64,000 nt of DNA, taken from contig CAVANO010000052.1 in NCBI GenBank assembly GCA_963590165.1, positions 29,568 through 93,567 of the forward strand. The letters run 5' to 3'. The stretch comes from UBA11524 sp963590165. GTDB lineage: Bacteria > Bacillota > Clostridia > Christensenellales > Aristaeellaceae. The notes under the pieces are model-generated. The model was not told the origin of the DNA and made no database searches. It worked only from the letters and a program-made list of their open reading frames with translations. This document shows positions 40,504 to 50,200 of this stretch, piece by piece. The first letter of the stretch is position 1; each line of letters begins with the position of its first letter. A program made the position numbers and the translations under genes.

Positions 40504-41309
40504 AAGAGCGTTTCACAGCATGGCGGCCTTATCTGTCGCTCTATCGGCTCAAGGCGCTGCAGGACACGCAGTACCGTGCGGCGGCGTTCAGCGGATTGGT
40601 GACGCAGGCGTTCTTCGCGATCCTCTACGTTTTTCTGTTTACAGCGCTCTTTCAGGGCGAAAATCAACAGGAACTGGCAGAAACCATCACGTATGTCTGG
40701 ATTCAGCAGACTTTTTTCCGCATGCTGGTGATGGATGACAGCGAACTGAATCAGCAGGTGCTGACGGGCACGCTGGCGTACACGATGCTCCGCCCGGTTG
40801 ACCAGTATCGGTTCGCGTTCGTGCGGACGATGGCGCAGCGGCATGTAAACGCGCTGATGCGTCTGCTGCCGATGGTTGCGCTGCAGTTTGTACTGCCGCT
40901 CTCGTGGCGCATGCAGCCGCCGGAAAGCCTGCTGTCGCTTGCACAGGCAATCGTGTCGTTCCTGCTCGGCGTGCTGAACCTATGCGCCATCTGCGGTATT
41001 TCCGACGCGATTCTGATGCAGACGCTCGACAGCCGCGGGATCATTGCCATCATCATCTTCATTAACAGCGCTTTTTCCGGCAATATCATTCCGCTGACGC
41101 TGTTTCCCGAAAGCTTGCAGACCATCATCCGCTATCAGCCGTTTGCACAGGCGCTTGATGCGCCCATCCGCATGTATCTGCACGCGCAGACGCTGCCCGA
41201 ATGGCTGCTGAACATCGCAGTTCAGTTGATTTGGTTTGTTCTGCTGACCGCCGTCGGGCATGCGATGTGGAAAAAGCAGCTGAGCCGGTTGACCATTCAG
41301 GGAGGTTGA
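40500..41309 (+). CDS. ABC-2 family permease, first subunit (PF06182-like)
   Basis: A 269-residue membrane protein with six hydrophobic segments. The family (ABC2_membrane_6 type) is suggested by pairs of permeases of about 265 residues with a YRLKALQDTQYRAAAFSGLV start and NSAFSGNIIPLTLFPESLQTIIR after helix 5. It starts at 40500 overlapping the ATPase stop (ATGA) and is followed four bases later by its homologue. Transported substrate unknown; in related systems they export antimicrobials or move lipids. Confidence 0.85.
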   Translation: MKERFTAWRPYLSLYRLKALQDTQYRAAAFSGLVTQAFFAILYVFLFTALFQGENQQELAETITYVWIQQTFFRMLVMDDSELNQQVLTGTLAYTMLRPVDQYRFAFVRTMAQRHVNALMRLLPMVALQFVLPLSWRMQPPESLLSLAQAIVSFLLGVLNLCAICGISDAILMQTLDSRGIIAIIIFINSAFSGNIIPLTLFPESLQTIIRYQPFAQALDAPIRMYLHAQTLPEWLLNIAVQLIWFVLLTAVGHAMWKKQLSRLTIQGG

Positions 41310-41313
41310 GCCC

Positions 41314-42105
41314 ATGAAGTACGTTTTTCACGCGCTCCGGATGCAGTGGCGGTGCGCAACGGAGTACCGGATGTCCTTCTGGATGCAGACGCTGGCACAG
41401 CTGGCGATGACCGGCGGCGAACTGCTGGGCGTCGTGGTAGTGCTGAACCGCTTTACCTCCGTCGGGCAGTGGTCGGCGGATGAGGTGCTGTTCTTCTTCG
41501 GCATGATGCACCTGACCTTCGCTGTCACCGAGTGCATCGGACGCGGACTGACGATGTTCGCGCGGATTGTGCAGGCGGGCGAATTTGACCAGATGCTGCT
41601 GCGTCCGCGGAATCTGCTCGTGCAGGTGCTTTGCTCGCGTGTTGACCCGCGGCGGCTCGGCTCGTTCGCGCTTGGCATCGTAATGATGTGCATTTCGGTC
41701 AGCCGATTGCAAATTCCATGGACATTTGCACATACCATCCTGCTCCTGCTCTCCGCGGCAGGGACAGTGATGCTGCTGCTCGGGCTGTTTCTCATTGAAG
41801 CGACAGCCGCATTTCTGTCCATCCAGTCCATCGAGGCGGTCAATGTGCTGACCTACGGCGGCCGGACGGCGTGCGAGTATCCGCTGGACATTTACCCGAA
41901 GCCCCTGCGCCTGCTGTTTATGTACATTGCACCGTTCGGGCTGTGCATGCACTGGCCGGTCAGCGTGCTGCTGCATCATCCGATGCTGACATGGGCGGAA
42001 TGGACGGCGTTGATCGCGCCGATGTCAGGTATGTTGTTTTTCTTCCTGATGGCATATATCTGGCGGAAATTCGGTGTCCGGCGCTATTGCTCGACGGGAA
42101 CATAA
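41314..42105 (+). CDS. ABC-2 family permease, second subunit (PF06182-like)
   Basis: A 263-residue partner permease. It starts MKYVFHALRMQWRCATEYRM and has the same layout of six helices and a cytoplasmic loop (RIVQAGEFDQMLLRPRNLLV, a characteristic family stretch) and ends with VRRYCSTGT. AGGGAGG lies before the ATG. With the ATPase and first permease it completes a three-gene exporter. Its stop is 7 bases from the convergent ogt gene's stop, with no dedicated terminator visible. Confidence 0.85.
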   Translation: MKYVFHALRMQWRCATEYRMSFWMQTLAQLAMTGGELLGVVVVLNRFTSVGQWSADEVLFFFGMMHLTFAVTECIGRGLTMFARIVQAGEFDQMLLRPRNLLVQVLCSRVDPRRLGSFALGIVMMCISVSRLQIPWTFAHTILLLLSAAGTVMLLLGLFLIEATAAFLSIQSIEAVNVLTYGGRTACEYPLDIYPKPLRLLFMYIAPFGLCMHWPVSVLLHHPMLTWAEWTALIAPMSGMLFFFLMAYIWRKFGVRRYCSTGT

Positions 42106-42112
42106 AAACGGG

Positions 42113-42652
42113 TCAATGGTGGGACTTCGTCCCCTTCTTTGGCATAAAAAGACCTGACAAGTCCGCCTTTTCCAGCGTCAGCAGCTTCAGCTTGCGGTCA
42201 ATGCCGCCGGCGTATCCGGTGAGGTTTCCGTTTGTCCCGATGACACGGTGGCAGGGAATCATCAGCGAAATCGGATTGTGCCCGACCGCGCCGCCGACCG
42301 CCTGCGCAGACATTCTGGCAATGCCCATGCTGTCAGCAACGCGCGTGGCGATTGCGCCGTACGTCATGGTTTTGCCGTAGGGAATCGTCAGCATCACATC
42401 GCCGACCATTTTGCGGAAAGGTGTCGAATCATACCGCAACGGCGGCAGAAAATCCGGCTCCTGTCCGGCAAAATAGAGATCCAGCCACCGAATCCCTTCC
42501 GCCAGCAACGGATGCATTTTCGTCTCCGCCGTTTCCGGCAGAACGCTGGCAAAGTGCTTCTGATCATTGAACCACAGCCCGATGATTGCCTCTTCATCGC
42601 ACGCAAGCGTCATCATGCCCAGCGGCGACATGTATTGTGCCGTGTAAATCAT
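42113..42652 (-). CDS. ogt: Methylated-DNA--protein-cysteine methyltransferase
   Basis: A 179-residue suicide DNA-repair protein that takes the O6-alkyl group of guanine onto a cysteine. The active site is SLMIPCHRVIGTNGNLTGYAGG with PCHRV; the upstream helix TIPYGKTMTYGAIATRVAD and the AVGGAVGHNP turn-arginine region are typical. ATG at 42652 has AAAGGGGAA upstream; the frame extends 22 codons further without a ribosome binding site and into the yajC terminator. Monocistronic, convergent with the exporter genes. Confidence 0.94.
   Translation of the reverse strand: MIYTAQYMSPLGMMTLACDEEAIIGLWFNDQKHFASVLPETAETKMHPLLAEGIRWLDLYFAGQEPDFLPPLRYDSTPFRKMVGDVMLTIPYGKTMTYGAIATRVADSMGIARMSAQAVGGAVGHNPISLMIPCHRVIGTNGNLTGYAGGIDRKLKLLTLEKADLSGLFMPKKGTKSHH
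42121..42133. repeat. GGGAC-TTC-GTCCC palindrome in the ogt 3' end
   Basis: A 13-base copy of the dispersed palindrome lies at the extreme 3' end of ogt, in the seam with the convergent permease gene. Confidence 0.6.
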
Positions 42653-42688
42653 CGTGTTTCCCCTTTCATTTTCAAGGATATGTACCCA

Positions 42689-42733
42689 TAGAAAAGCGCT
42701 CAAGCCCTGTTCTTTCAAGGACTTGAGCGCTTT
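42689..42733 (-). terminator. yajC terminator
   Basis: A perfect 12-base stem: AAAGCGCTCAAG (42693-42704) with CTTGAGCGCTTT (42722-42733); on the minus strand TTTTCT follows. Confidence 0.85.
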
Positions 42734-42751
42734 ATCATTGAGTCATGCAAA

Positions 42752-42848
42752 ATCCGGCGAAGCCGAGAAATCTGACAAAATCGGCGAAGCCGAGAAACCT
42801 GACGAAGTCAGCGAAGTCGGCGAAGTCGGCGAAGTCGGCGAAGTCAGT
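42752..42848. repeat. Tandem repeats after yajC
   Basis: Two 28-base units with TCGGCGAAGCCGAGAAA, then about four copies of the nonamer GTCGGCGAA, running up to the yajC stop codon. No reading frame in it has a ribosome binding site. Confidence 0.8.
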
Positions 42849-43273
42849 TAGTTGAGGGCTTCGCTTTCGTTCTCGATCTTGACATCCTCGACAGAGCGGA
42901 TTGCCCAGCGGGCAACAACCATGGTCTGGTCGCCCTTGCCGACGCTCAGGGTGATGGTGTCGTCCTTGATGTTGTCAATCGTGGCATAGATGCCGCCGAT
43001 GGTGCAGACGCGGTCGCCCTTCTTCAGGGATGCGAGCATGTCCTGCTCCTTCTTGCGGCGCTTCTTGTCGGGGCGGATAATCATGAAGTAGAAGACGATG
43101 AAGATCAGCAGCAACGGGGACAGCTGCAAGAGGATTGCGACAATGCTTGAGCCGGTGGTGGCTTCGGTGGTGGCGGTCTCAGCAGCAGCCTCAGCGGTGC
43201 CGTCGGCGACAGCGGTAGCGGCTTCTTCGGCGAACGCAACCGCCATGCCGAACAGCTTGTTCAAAAACTCCAT
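42848..43273 (-). CDS. yajC: Preprotein translocase accessory subunit YajC
   Basis: A 141-residue membrane protein of the SecDF-YajC complex. The N-terminal 40 residues are Ala/Thr-rich and variable; then a single helix (VAILLQLSPLLLIFIVFYFMII) is followed by the diagnostic RPDKKRRKKEQDMLASLKKGDRVCTIGGIYATI. The C-terminal tail is acidic. An AAAGGAGC-like site precedes ATG at 43273. It has its own promoter and terminator. The Ala-rich start is longer than in many homologues but unexceptional. Confidence 0.94.
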   Translation of the reverse strand: MEFLNKLFGMAVAFAEEAATAVADGTAEAAAETATTEATTGSSIVAILLQLSPLLLIFIVFYFMIIRPDKKRRKKEQDMLASLKKGDRVCTIGGIYATIDNIKDDTITLSVGKGDQTMVVARWAIRSVEDVKIENESEALN

Positions 43274-43312
43274 TCGTGTTAGCTCCTTTCAGAATCGGTG
43301 TATACGGTGAAT

Positions 43313-43341
43313 ATTGTAACATATTTTTTCGTGCTTCTCAA
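43313..43341 (-). promoter_or_regulatory. yajC promoter
   Basis: On the minus strand TTGAGA (plus 43336-43341), 17 bases, TACAAT (43313-43318). Confidence 0.8.
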
Positions 43342-43425
43342 GAGCAAAAAGGAGCTTAATCGGCTGATTCATAAAAAATTTCCAAACAATGAATTGTAAC
43401 AAATCGCAAAAACGCGCCGCAAGGT

Positions 43426-43454
43426 TTGCAATTCCCTGACAAATATGATAGAAT
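43426..43454 (+). promoter_or_regulatory. Promoter of the 481-residue secreted protein gene
   Basis: TTGCAA (43426-43431), 17 bases, TAGAAT (43449-43454). Confidence 0.7.
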
Positions 43455-43499
43455 CAAGGTGGTAGCGAACAAAATCGCGATTACGAGGAGGATAAGGAA

Positions 43500-44945
43500 A
43501 TGAAGAAACTTCTTTCGATGCTGCTTGTGCTGCTGATGCTGGTTCTTCCGGCATCCTCGCTGGCAGAAAGCGATGTATGGGCGGATGCAGCGTGCACTGA
43601 AACGACCGTGACGCTGCACGACCTGAACGCGGATCTGCTGTCGATGTTCGGTCTGGATGACGAAATCATCACAGCCGTGAAGGACACGCTCGACTCACTT
43701 GCCATCACGACCTACAAGCAGGCACAGCAGTGCGGCTTTGCCGTGACGCTTGGCACGACAACTGCGCTGTCGGGCGAATATCAGTCCACTGACACGTCCG
43801 TGGTATATCTGGCAAGCAACCTGCTCGACGGCACGGTGTCGCTTGATCTGGAAAAAGATCTCGAGAACATCACCGAAATGCTCATCCGTGCTGTCTGCAA
43901 GATGCAAGGTATGTCGGATGAGGAAATTGAAAGCGGACTGGCAGAAATCAAGGAAGAGCTGCAATCGCTCACGTCCACCTATACATCGGCGCCGGTTGCT
44001 GATTTCAACGCGATTATCAGCGATCTCACGAATGCCGACTGGGAGGAAACGGGCACCATCATCGATGAAATTCTTGAATCCGGCGAGGTCACCGAGGTGA
44101 CGGAGCAGCCTGCTAACTGCGATCCCGTCAAGCAGATGATCACGCTGAACATCACGAAGGAGCAGCTGACGAACCTGCTGCAGGCGATCATGAATGAGCT
44201 GAAGGCGATGCCCTCGCTCAAGTCCTATATTGATGACACGAATGCATACCTCACCGCGATTGATGAGGACGCAACGCTGGACAGCGAGCTGACGGTGAAC
44301 GCGGACAGCGTGCAGGTTGTGGCTTACCTCGATGACAACACCGCCATTGCAAAGTTGCATGTCGAAACCGTCATTACTGAGGAGGATGTCGATCCGCTGA
44401 CGCTCACGTTCGATGTCAACCGTCTGACCGGCGATGACAACATGAAGTACCTTTTCAATGCGGAAATTGCGGACGTGGAGCGCGTCACTGCGGAATACAC
44501 GTACACTGCAGACAGCCTCGAAATGACCACACTCCTTGAAATCATTGAGGACGGCGCATACGAAAGCACGATGCGCTGCGACTTCAGCAAGACAGCGAAC
44601 ACACTGAGCGTGCTGTGGACGGTCTATTCCGACGGTTCGGAAATCCCCTTCGGCTTCACCGCATCGACCACGGAAGCGGTTTCCGGTGCACAAGCCGTCA
44701 AGACGACGGACGTCGTGCTGCAGTTCATGGGCATGGATGCGCTCACGATTACCGCTGAAACGGCAACCTCCGATGCGCACACGCTACTGAACGACGGCGA
44801 TGTGACCGACCTCGGCGCGATGGACAGCACGGCGTTTGAAACGTGGTTCTCCGGCATTATGACGAAAGTAAGCAACATGCCGATGCGCTGGGTTCTGGCG
44901 CTGCCTGACAGCGCTCTGTCGCTCCTGATGGGCACGGGCAACTAA
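43500..44945 (+). CDS. Uncharacterised secreted protein
   Basis: I do not recognise a family. The 481-residue protein has a clean signal peptide (LLSMLLVLLMLVLPASSLAE) and no later membrane helix or wall-sorting motif, so it is exported. The first half is helical and acidic (MSDEEIESGLAEIKEEL); from about residue 255 alternating strands rich in threonine and aspartate appear (AKLHVETVITEEDVDPLTLTF), suggesting a beta-rich LPS-transport-like or lipoprotein-carrier-like fold. It ends with the hydrophobic WVLALPDSALSLLMGTGN. GAGGAGG precedes the ATG. A single-gene unit with its own promoter and terminator. Confidence 0.85.
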   Translation: MKKLLSMLLVLLMLVLPASSLAESDVWADAACTETTVTLHDLNADLLSMFGLDDEIITAVKDTLDSLAITTYKQAQQCGFAVTLGTTTALSGEYQSTDTSVVYLASNLLDGTVSLDLEKDLENITEMLIRAVCKMQGMSDEEIESGLAEIKEELQSLTSTYTSAPVADFNAIISDLTNADWEETGTIIDEILESGEVTEVTEQPANCDPVKQMITLNITKEQLTNLLQAIMNELKAMPSLKSYIDDTNAYLTAIDEDATLDSELTVNADSVQVVAYLDDNTAIAKLHVETVITEEDVDPLTLTFDVNRLTGDDNMKYLFNAEIADVERVTAEYTYTADSLEMTTLLEIIEDGAYESTMRCDFSKTANTLSVLWTVYSDGSEIPFGFTASTTEAVSGAQAVKTTDVVLQFMGMDALTITAETATSDAHTLLNDGDVTDLGAMDSTAFETWFSGIMTKVSNMPMRWVLALPDSALSLLMGTGN

Positions 44946-44962
44946 TCCGAAAACAATCACGA

Positions 44963-44992
44963 AGAGCAGGGACATGCGCCCTGCTCTTTTTT
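44963..44992 (+). terminator. Terminator of the 481-residue secreted protein gene
   Basis: AGAGCAGGG (44963-44971) pairs with CCCTGCTCT (44979-44987), then TTTTT. Confidence 0.92.
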
Positions 44993-45011
44993 GATTGCTT
45001 TCAAGGCAGAC

Positions 45012-45042
45012 AAAAAGCACCCCGGCAGATGCCTGAGGTGCT
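45012..45042 (-). terminator. Terminator of the GGGtGRT operon
   Basis: On the minus strand AGCACC pairs with GGTGCT (plus 45016-45021 and 45037-45042), with further pairing inside, followed by TTTTTG. Confidence 0.8.
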
Positions 45043-45063
45043 CATTTTATGCGATGTGATGAA

Positions 45064-46086
45064 TTACGCGTTCTTCTGCGCTTCTTCGACAGCAACAGCC
45101 ACAGCGACGGTCGCGCCGACCATGGGGTTGTTGCCCATGCCGATGAGACCCATCATCTCCACGTGCGCCGGAACGGAGGAAGAACCTGCGAACTGCGCAT
45201 CGGAGTGCATACGGCCCATGGTGTCGGTCATGCCGTAGGAAGCAGGGCCAGCCGCCATGTTGTCGGGATGCAGGGTACGACCCGTGCCGCCGCCGGACGC
45301 CACAGAGAAGTACTTCTTGCCGGCTTCGATCATTTCCTTCTTGTAGGTGCCGGCAACAGGGTGCTGGAAGCGGGTCGGGTTGGTGGAGTTGCCCGTGATG
45401 GACACGCCGACACCCTCATGCCACATGATGGCAACGCCCTCGCGGACGTCGTCAGCGCCGTAGCACTTAACCTTCGCGCGCTCACCGTTGGAATAAGCAG
45501 TTTCCTTCACGATGGTCAGCGCATGGTCTTCCTTCACGTCGGCAGACAGGTAGTCATACTTGGTCTGCACATAGGTGAAGCCGTTGATGCGGCTGATGAT
45601 CATGGCAGCGTCCTTGCCCAGGCCATTCAGGATAACGCGCAGGGGGTTCTTGCGAACCTTGTTGGCGTTGCGGGCAATGCCGATTGCGCCTTCAGCGGCA
45701 GCAAAGGACTCATGGCCAGCCAGGAACGCGAAGCACTCGGTCTTCTCGTCCAGCAGCATCGCGCCCAGATTGCCGTGACCCAGACCAACCTGACGCTGGT
45801 CAGCGACGGAGCCGGGGATGCAGAACGCCTGCAGGCCTTCGCCGATGCACTTAGCCGCTTCCGCAGCGGTCTTGACGCCCTTCTTCAGCGCGATCGCAGC
45901 GCCCAGTTCATAAGCCCACTTCGCATTCTCGAAGCAGATGGGCTGGATGCCCTCGACGATCTTGTATGCATCGACGCCCTTGCTGTTGTTGTAAGCCTTC
46001 AGCTCATCAAAATCCTTGAAGCCGTACTTTTCCAGGACCGGCTGCAGCTGAGGGATGCGTCCTTCATAGTTTTCAAAAAGAGCCAT
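45064..46086 (-). CDS. GGGtGRT-family protein
   Basis: A 340-residue cytoplasmic protein of the GGGtGRT family, named after the visible motif FSVASGGGTGRTLHPDN. Other conserved segments are GSVADQRQVGLGHGNLGAML, FLAGHESFAAAEGAIGIARN and NSTNPTRFQHPVAGTYKKEM. It is found in anaerobes always beside a NifU-like scaffold, as here (18-base gap), but no biochemical function has been settled to my knowledge. It may be involved in iron-sulfur or sulfur handling. ATG has an AGGAGG site. It ends the two-gene operon. Confidence 0.88.
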   Translation of the reverse strand: MALFENYEGRIPQLQPVLEKYGFKDFDELKAYNNSKGVDAYKIVEGIQPICFENAKWAYELGAAIALKKGVKTAAEAAKCIGEGLQAFCIPGSVADQRQVGLGHGNLGAMLLDEKTECFAFLAGHESFAAAEGAIGIARNANKVRKNPLRVILNGLGKDAAMIISRINGFTYVQTKYDYLSADVKEDHALTIVKETAYSNGERAKVKCYGADDVREGVAIMWHEGVGVSITGNSTNPTRFQHPVAGTYKKEMIEAGKKYFSVASGGGTGRTLHPDNMAAGPASYGMTDTMGRMHSDAQFAGSSSVPAHVEMMGLIGMGNNPMVGATVAVAVAVEEAQKNA

Positions 46087-46104
46087 TTCAGCACACCTCC
46101 TATA

Positions 46105-46806
46105 TTACTGCTTGCGCGGGTCGATCCAAGCGACGGCGCCGTCCTCGGCCTTGAAGCGGCCATAGGTGCCCACGTTCTTCTCGTAGGCTTCGTTCGGGCT
46201 CATGCCCTTCTTGATGGCGTCCATCATCTTGCCCAGGGACAGGAACTGATAGCCGCAGACCTGATTGTCCTTGTCCAGCGCGATCTTGAGCACATAGCCT
46301 TCCGCCATCTCCAGATAACGGACGCCCTTGAGCTTCGTGCCGTACATGGTGCCGACCTGAGAACGGAGACCCTTGCCCAGATCCTCCATGCCAGCGCCGA
46401 TGCGCAGGCCGTCATCCGAGAAGGCAGACTGGGTACGTCCATAAACGATCTGCAGGAACAGCTCGCGCATGGCGGTATTGATGGCGTCGCACACCAGGTC
46501 GGTGTTCAGCGCCTCCAGAATGGTCTTGCCGGGCAGAATCTCAGCAGCCATAGCAGCGGAATGCGTCATGCCGGAGCAGCCAATGGTTTCCACGAGCGCT
46601 TCTTCAATCACGCCGCCCTTAACGTTCAGCGTCAGCTTGCAGCAGCCCTGCTGCGGTGCGCACCAGCCGATGCCGTGCGTCAGACCGGAGATATCCTTAA
46701 TCTCCTTGGCCTGGATCCACTTGCCCTCTTCCGGGATGGGCGCCGGACCGTGATTCGGTCCCTTGGCGACACAGACCATTTCTTCAACTTCCTTGGTGTA
46801 CTGCAT
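46105..46806 (-). CDS. NifU-like iron-sulfur cluster scaffold protein (GGGtGRT partner)
   Basis: A 233-residue protein with the NifU/IscU N-terminal fold: cysteines in HGIGWCAPQQGCCKLTLNV, in VETIGCSGMTHSAAMAAEIL (the GCxA-type loop) and in NTDLVCDAINTA correspond to possible cluster ligands. The C-terminal half (about 120-233) is not found in plain IscU and contains EDLGKGLRSQVGTMYGT. AGGAGG precedes the ATG. It is first in the operon with the GGGtGRT gene and has a promoter 80 bases upstream. The scaffold role is inferred from the fold. Confidence 0.88.
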   Translation of the reverse strand: MQYTKEVEEMVCVAKGPNHGPAPIPEEGKWIQAKEIKDISGLTHGIGWCAPQQGCCKLTLNVKGGVIEEALVETIGCSGMTHSAAMAAEILPGKTILEALNTDLVCDAINTAMRELFLQIVYGRTQSAFSDDGLRIGAGMEDLGKGLRSQVGTMYGTKLKGVRYLEMAEGYVLKIALDKDNQVCGYQFLSLGKMMDAIKKGMSPNEAYEKNVGTYGRFKAEDGAVAWIDPRKQ

Positions 46807-46884
46807 CGAATAGGTTCCTCCTATCTACGTGATAGTCCTGCAAACAGGCACGCGAAAACCGCGCGCTCTTCTTTGCGCGTTAAT

Positions 46885-46913
46885 ATTATATCATACTTCC
46901 TGCTGATTGTGTA
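46885..46913 (-). promoter_or_regulatory. NifU-like / GGGtGRT operon promoter
   Basis: On the minus strand TACACA (plus 46908-46913), 17 bases, TATAAT (46885-46890), 79 bases before the start codon. Confidence 0.6.
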
Positions 46914-47156
46914 GGGTGAATTTTTGAATTCAGGAAAAAAACAGCGCATCAGCCGTGCGGAATCCGCATAAAAATACGTTCAAGCCAACCGCTGCTTCGC
47001 TTTACGGAGCGCGCAGAGGCTTAAAAACGGACGAAGTCCGCGACCGCAGGCTTTGTCTGTTCTATAACTCTTGCTTGCAAACGCTTATCCATGAAAATGC
47101 AGCCAAGTATGATGCCGAAGGGGTCAAGGGGGCGATCGGAAAGCCACTTGCTTGCC

Positions 47157-47203
47157 AAAACACAAGAAGGTCAGGGAAGACATGGTTCTTCTTCCCTGAC
47201 CTT
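47157..47203 (-). terminator. Terminator of the SdrD-like gene
   Basis: A perfect 14-base stem: AAGGTCAGGGAAGA (47167-47180) with TCTTCCCTGACCTT (47190-47203); on the minus strand CTTGTGTTTT follows. Confidence 0.88.
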
Positions 47204-47208
47204 GCTGT

Positions 47209-50200
47209 TTACTTAGACCAGTCCTGTTCGGCGCCGATTCCGTAATTTTCCGGCAGAACGCCTTCCTCAACGGGCACGAACCCAAGATCCGCCGTGTAGG
47301 TGGTGGAGCCGGATGCAACCTGAATTTCGTTGGATTCGCCGTTCTCGCCCATGATGGATGCAATCATCGGGAAATCCGTACGCTGCTGCGTCGGCTTGAC
47401 CTCGGCAGGGTAATCCGCCTTGAGCGTGTAGACGCCCGGATAGATGTTCTTGAACACGTAGAAGCCGTACGCATCGGTGGTCGTTTCCGCGGCAAGCTCG
47501 CCGTCGCGCCACAGTTCAACGCGCATATTGCCGAGTCCCTTCTCATCCACATCCTGCAGACCGTTGCCGTTCAGATCCACCCAGCAGAAGTCGCCGAGTG
47601 TGCCGGGCTGAACCGCGCCGATGTTGAGATTCAGCTGATTCTGACTCATTCGCAGCGTGAATACGTCGCTTTCGCCCTTTTCTGCGCTGCATGCCGTCAT
47701 GACGCTGATGAGCTGCCCATCCTCCAAGCGCGCGTCATCGGGTTCAATGACAACATAGCCTGCCGGCATTGTCACCGACAGTTTGTATTCGCCGGGCATC
47801 AGCGCATCGAAGCGATACAGGCCGTCCGCGTCAGACAAAACCGTCTGAATCAGCGTATCCTGCGCGTCAAGCAGATGCACCTCGGCGCCTTCGACCGGCT
47901 TGATTTCACCGGCCTCATCGTACCAGACACTGCCGGAAACGGTTGTTTCAATCTTGAGACCCAGCACAGGCGCGGTGATGCAACTGTCCTCCTCGACAGC
48001 AATGTCCGCCATCACCATCCTGCCGTCAGCCTCGGTAAAGGTCGTGTCGCCGCCGACTGCGCTGTGGGCATTGTCCGCAAGCATGTAGGAAAGGCTGTAT
48101 GTGCCGGGTGCAATGCCGCTCAGTTCGAACGCGCCGGTTTCATCCGTCTGCGCCGTCAGGAAGACTTCGCCGTCCGCATCGAGCAATTCAATGGTTTCGC
48201 CCGACGGTGTCAGTTCCCCGTCGTCATACTTGCCGTTGCTGTTTTCATCGATGTAGAGCTGACCAGACATACTCGAGGGAATCACGCCTCCGAGATGCTG
48301 CGAGGTGTACGCCGTGCCGATATCGATGATAACCTCTGCGGAGGGTTCGTTCAGCCCGTGCGTCAGCGTGAGCAGGCAATCGTCGCTCAGTTTGGAGAGC
48401 ACCATGCCTTCCGGGAAGCGGACAGTCAGCGTATACGTATCCGGACGCAGTTTCTCGAAGCGGAATTCACCGGAATCATCCGTAACGATGGTCTGCTGTT
48501 CAAGGTCGCTGCGTGAGGGCGTCAGGATGAACGTCACGCCGGAAAGATTCGCTTCACCTTCGTCCTGCGTGCCGCTGCCGTTGTGGTCGGCGTACACCGT
48601 ACCGCTGATTTCGCCCAGCACCAATGCGCCGCACAGGGGTGCCTGCACCGTCTTGCCGGTCTGCACCGTCAGCAGCTCGCTCGTGCCGTCCGAAATCATG
48701 TTGCCGCCGTCCGAGGTGACTGCGAAGATTCCGCCTTCCGGCAGTTCATAGCGCAGCGTGTATGTGCCCGGCAGCACTGCGTCAAAGAGATACGTGCCGC
48801 TTGCATCGACTTCACGGCTTTCCTCGGTGCCGTTTTCGCTGACGAGATAGACCACGGTGCCGGTCATGCCTTCCTCGCCCTCATCGAGCAATCCGTTGTC
48901 GTTATGGTCGGCAAACACCGTGCCCGTCACCTGACCGGGCGTAATGATGCCGATGTTGACATCCGTCAATTCAGCACCCATTTCGAGCGTCAGTGCATCG
49001 CTTTCACCCATGCCGCCGGAAACGTTGGCGAGGACACTGCCTTCGCCCTGCTTCGTGAACGCCTTGCCGTCAGGTGCCTGCGCACTCAGAATATACTGCC
49101 CCGGCGCGAGGTCGGAGAAGGTGAATGCGCCGTTCTTGTTTGTCTTGACCGTCCACTTGCTGCCGGAATCGTCCTCCAGCGTGACGGTCACACCGCTGAC
49201 GGTCTTTTCAGACGAATCGATGCTGCCGGAGAAGTTGTCATCCTGATAGACCGTGCCGGAAATGCTGCCGTAGGTGATGGCACCGATGGCAATCGTCATT
49301 TCACTGTTGTTCTCGAGCGTGACATCGGAAATCGTGTATTCGCGGCGGTCGGTGCCGGGAGCAAACCGATTGCCGGTTTCTCCATCGCCTTCGATAGAGT
49401 AGACATAGCCCTGCGGAATGGTCGCCTTGATGCGGAACGTGCTGCCGCGGATGTTGGAGAAGGAGAACTGACCGTTTTCGTCAGACACGGCATTAAGCAA
49501 TTCCTTGCCGATGGCTTGACGGTACAGCACGACCTTCACGCCTGCGAGCGGCTCCTCGCCGTCATCGTAAACACCGTTGTGGTTCGCGTCAACGAAGCAG
49601 ATGCCGTTGATATCCGAGCCCTGAACCACGCCGACAAGCGAGGTCTGCGTTTCGCCGCGCTCGAAAATCATCTGGTCCGTTGCAGAGCGCTTGAATTCCG
49701 AGGTGATGATGGAGCGCTTGCTGCCGCCGGTAGCGCTGTAGCGCGTAAACACAAGCCCGTCGGGCAGGATGTATTCGACATTGTAGGTACCGTAGCGCAG
49801 CTGTGTGAAGATGAAGTCGCCGTTTTCGTCGCTCTCGGTTTCGTAGACAAGACCATTCTTCACGCCGGTCGCACGGATGGTCACACCTGCCTGACCGGGC
49901 TCATCATCCTGATAGATGCCGTCATCGCTGGTGTCGAGCCAGATATGTCCCTTGAGCGTTGCCATGACGAATGTGCCGATGCCGACCTCCGTCACCGAGC
50001 CAGCGGCCAGCGTCAGCGGCTCGCTCGTCTGCACACGGTCGGTCGTTTCGTCCATGATGGACATTTTCGCGCTGACGGACTTGCCGCGCACGCCGTAGCC
50101 ATAGCCTTCAGGCAGCTCACAGCGCACCATGTATGTGCCAGCCGGAACAGCCAGCGTGAGCTCGCCGTTTTCATCCGTTACACCGGATGCCGCCGTGATT

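Larger units (their letters stand above)
46807..47208. other. Spacer with promoter and repeat fragments
   Basis: Gene-free. It holds the NifU-like gene promoter (minus strand, TATAAT at plus 46885-46890 and TACACA 17 bases further), the palindrome CGGACGAAGTCCG (47028-47040) with GCGACCGCAGGC, a right end of the MITE-like element (47115-47145, CCGAAGGGGTCAAGGGGGCG) and the terminator of the SdrD-like gene (47157-47203). Confidence 0.7.
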
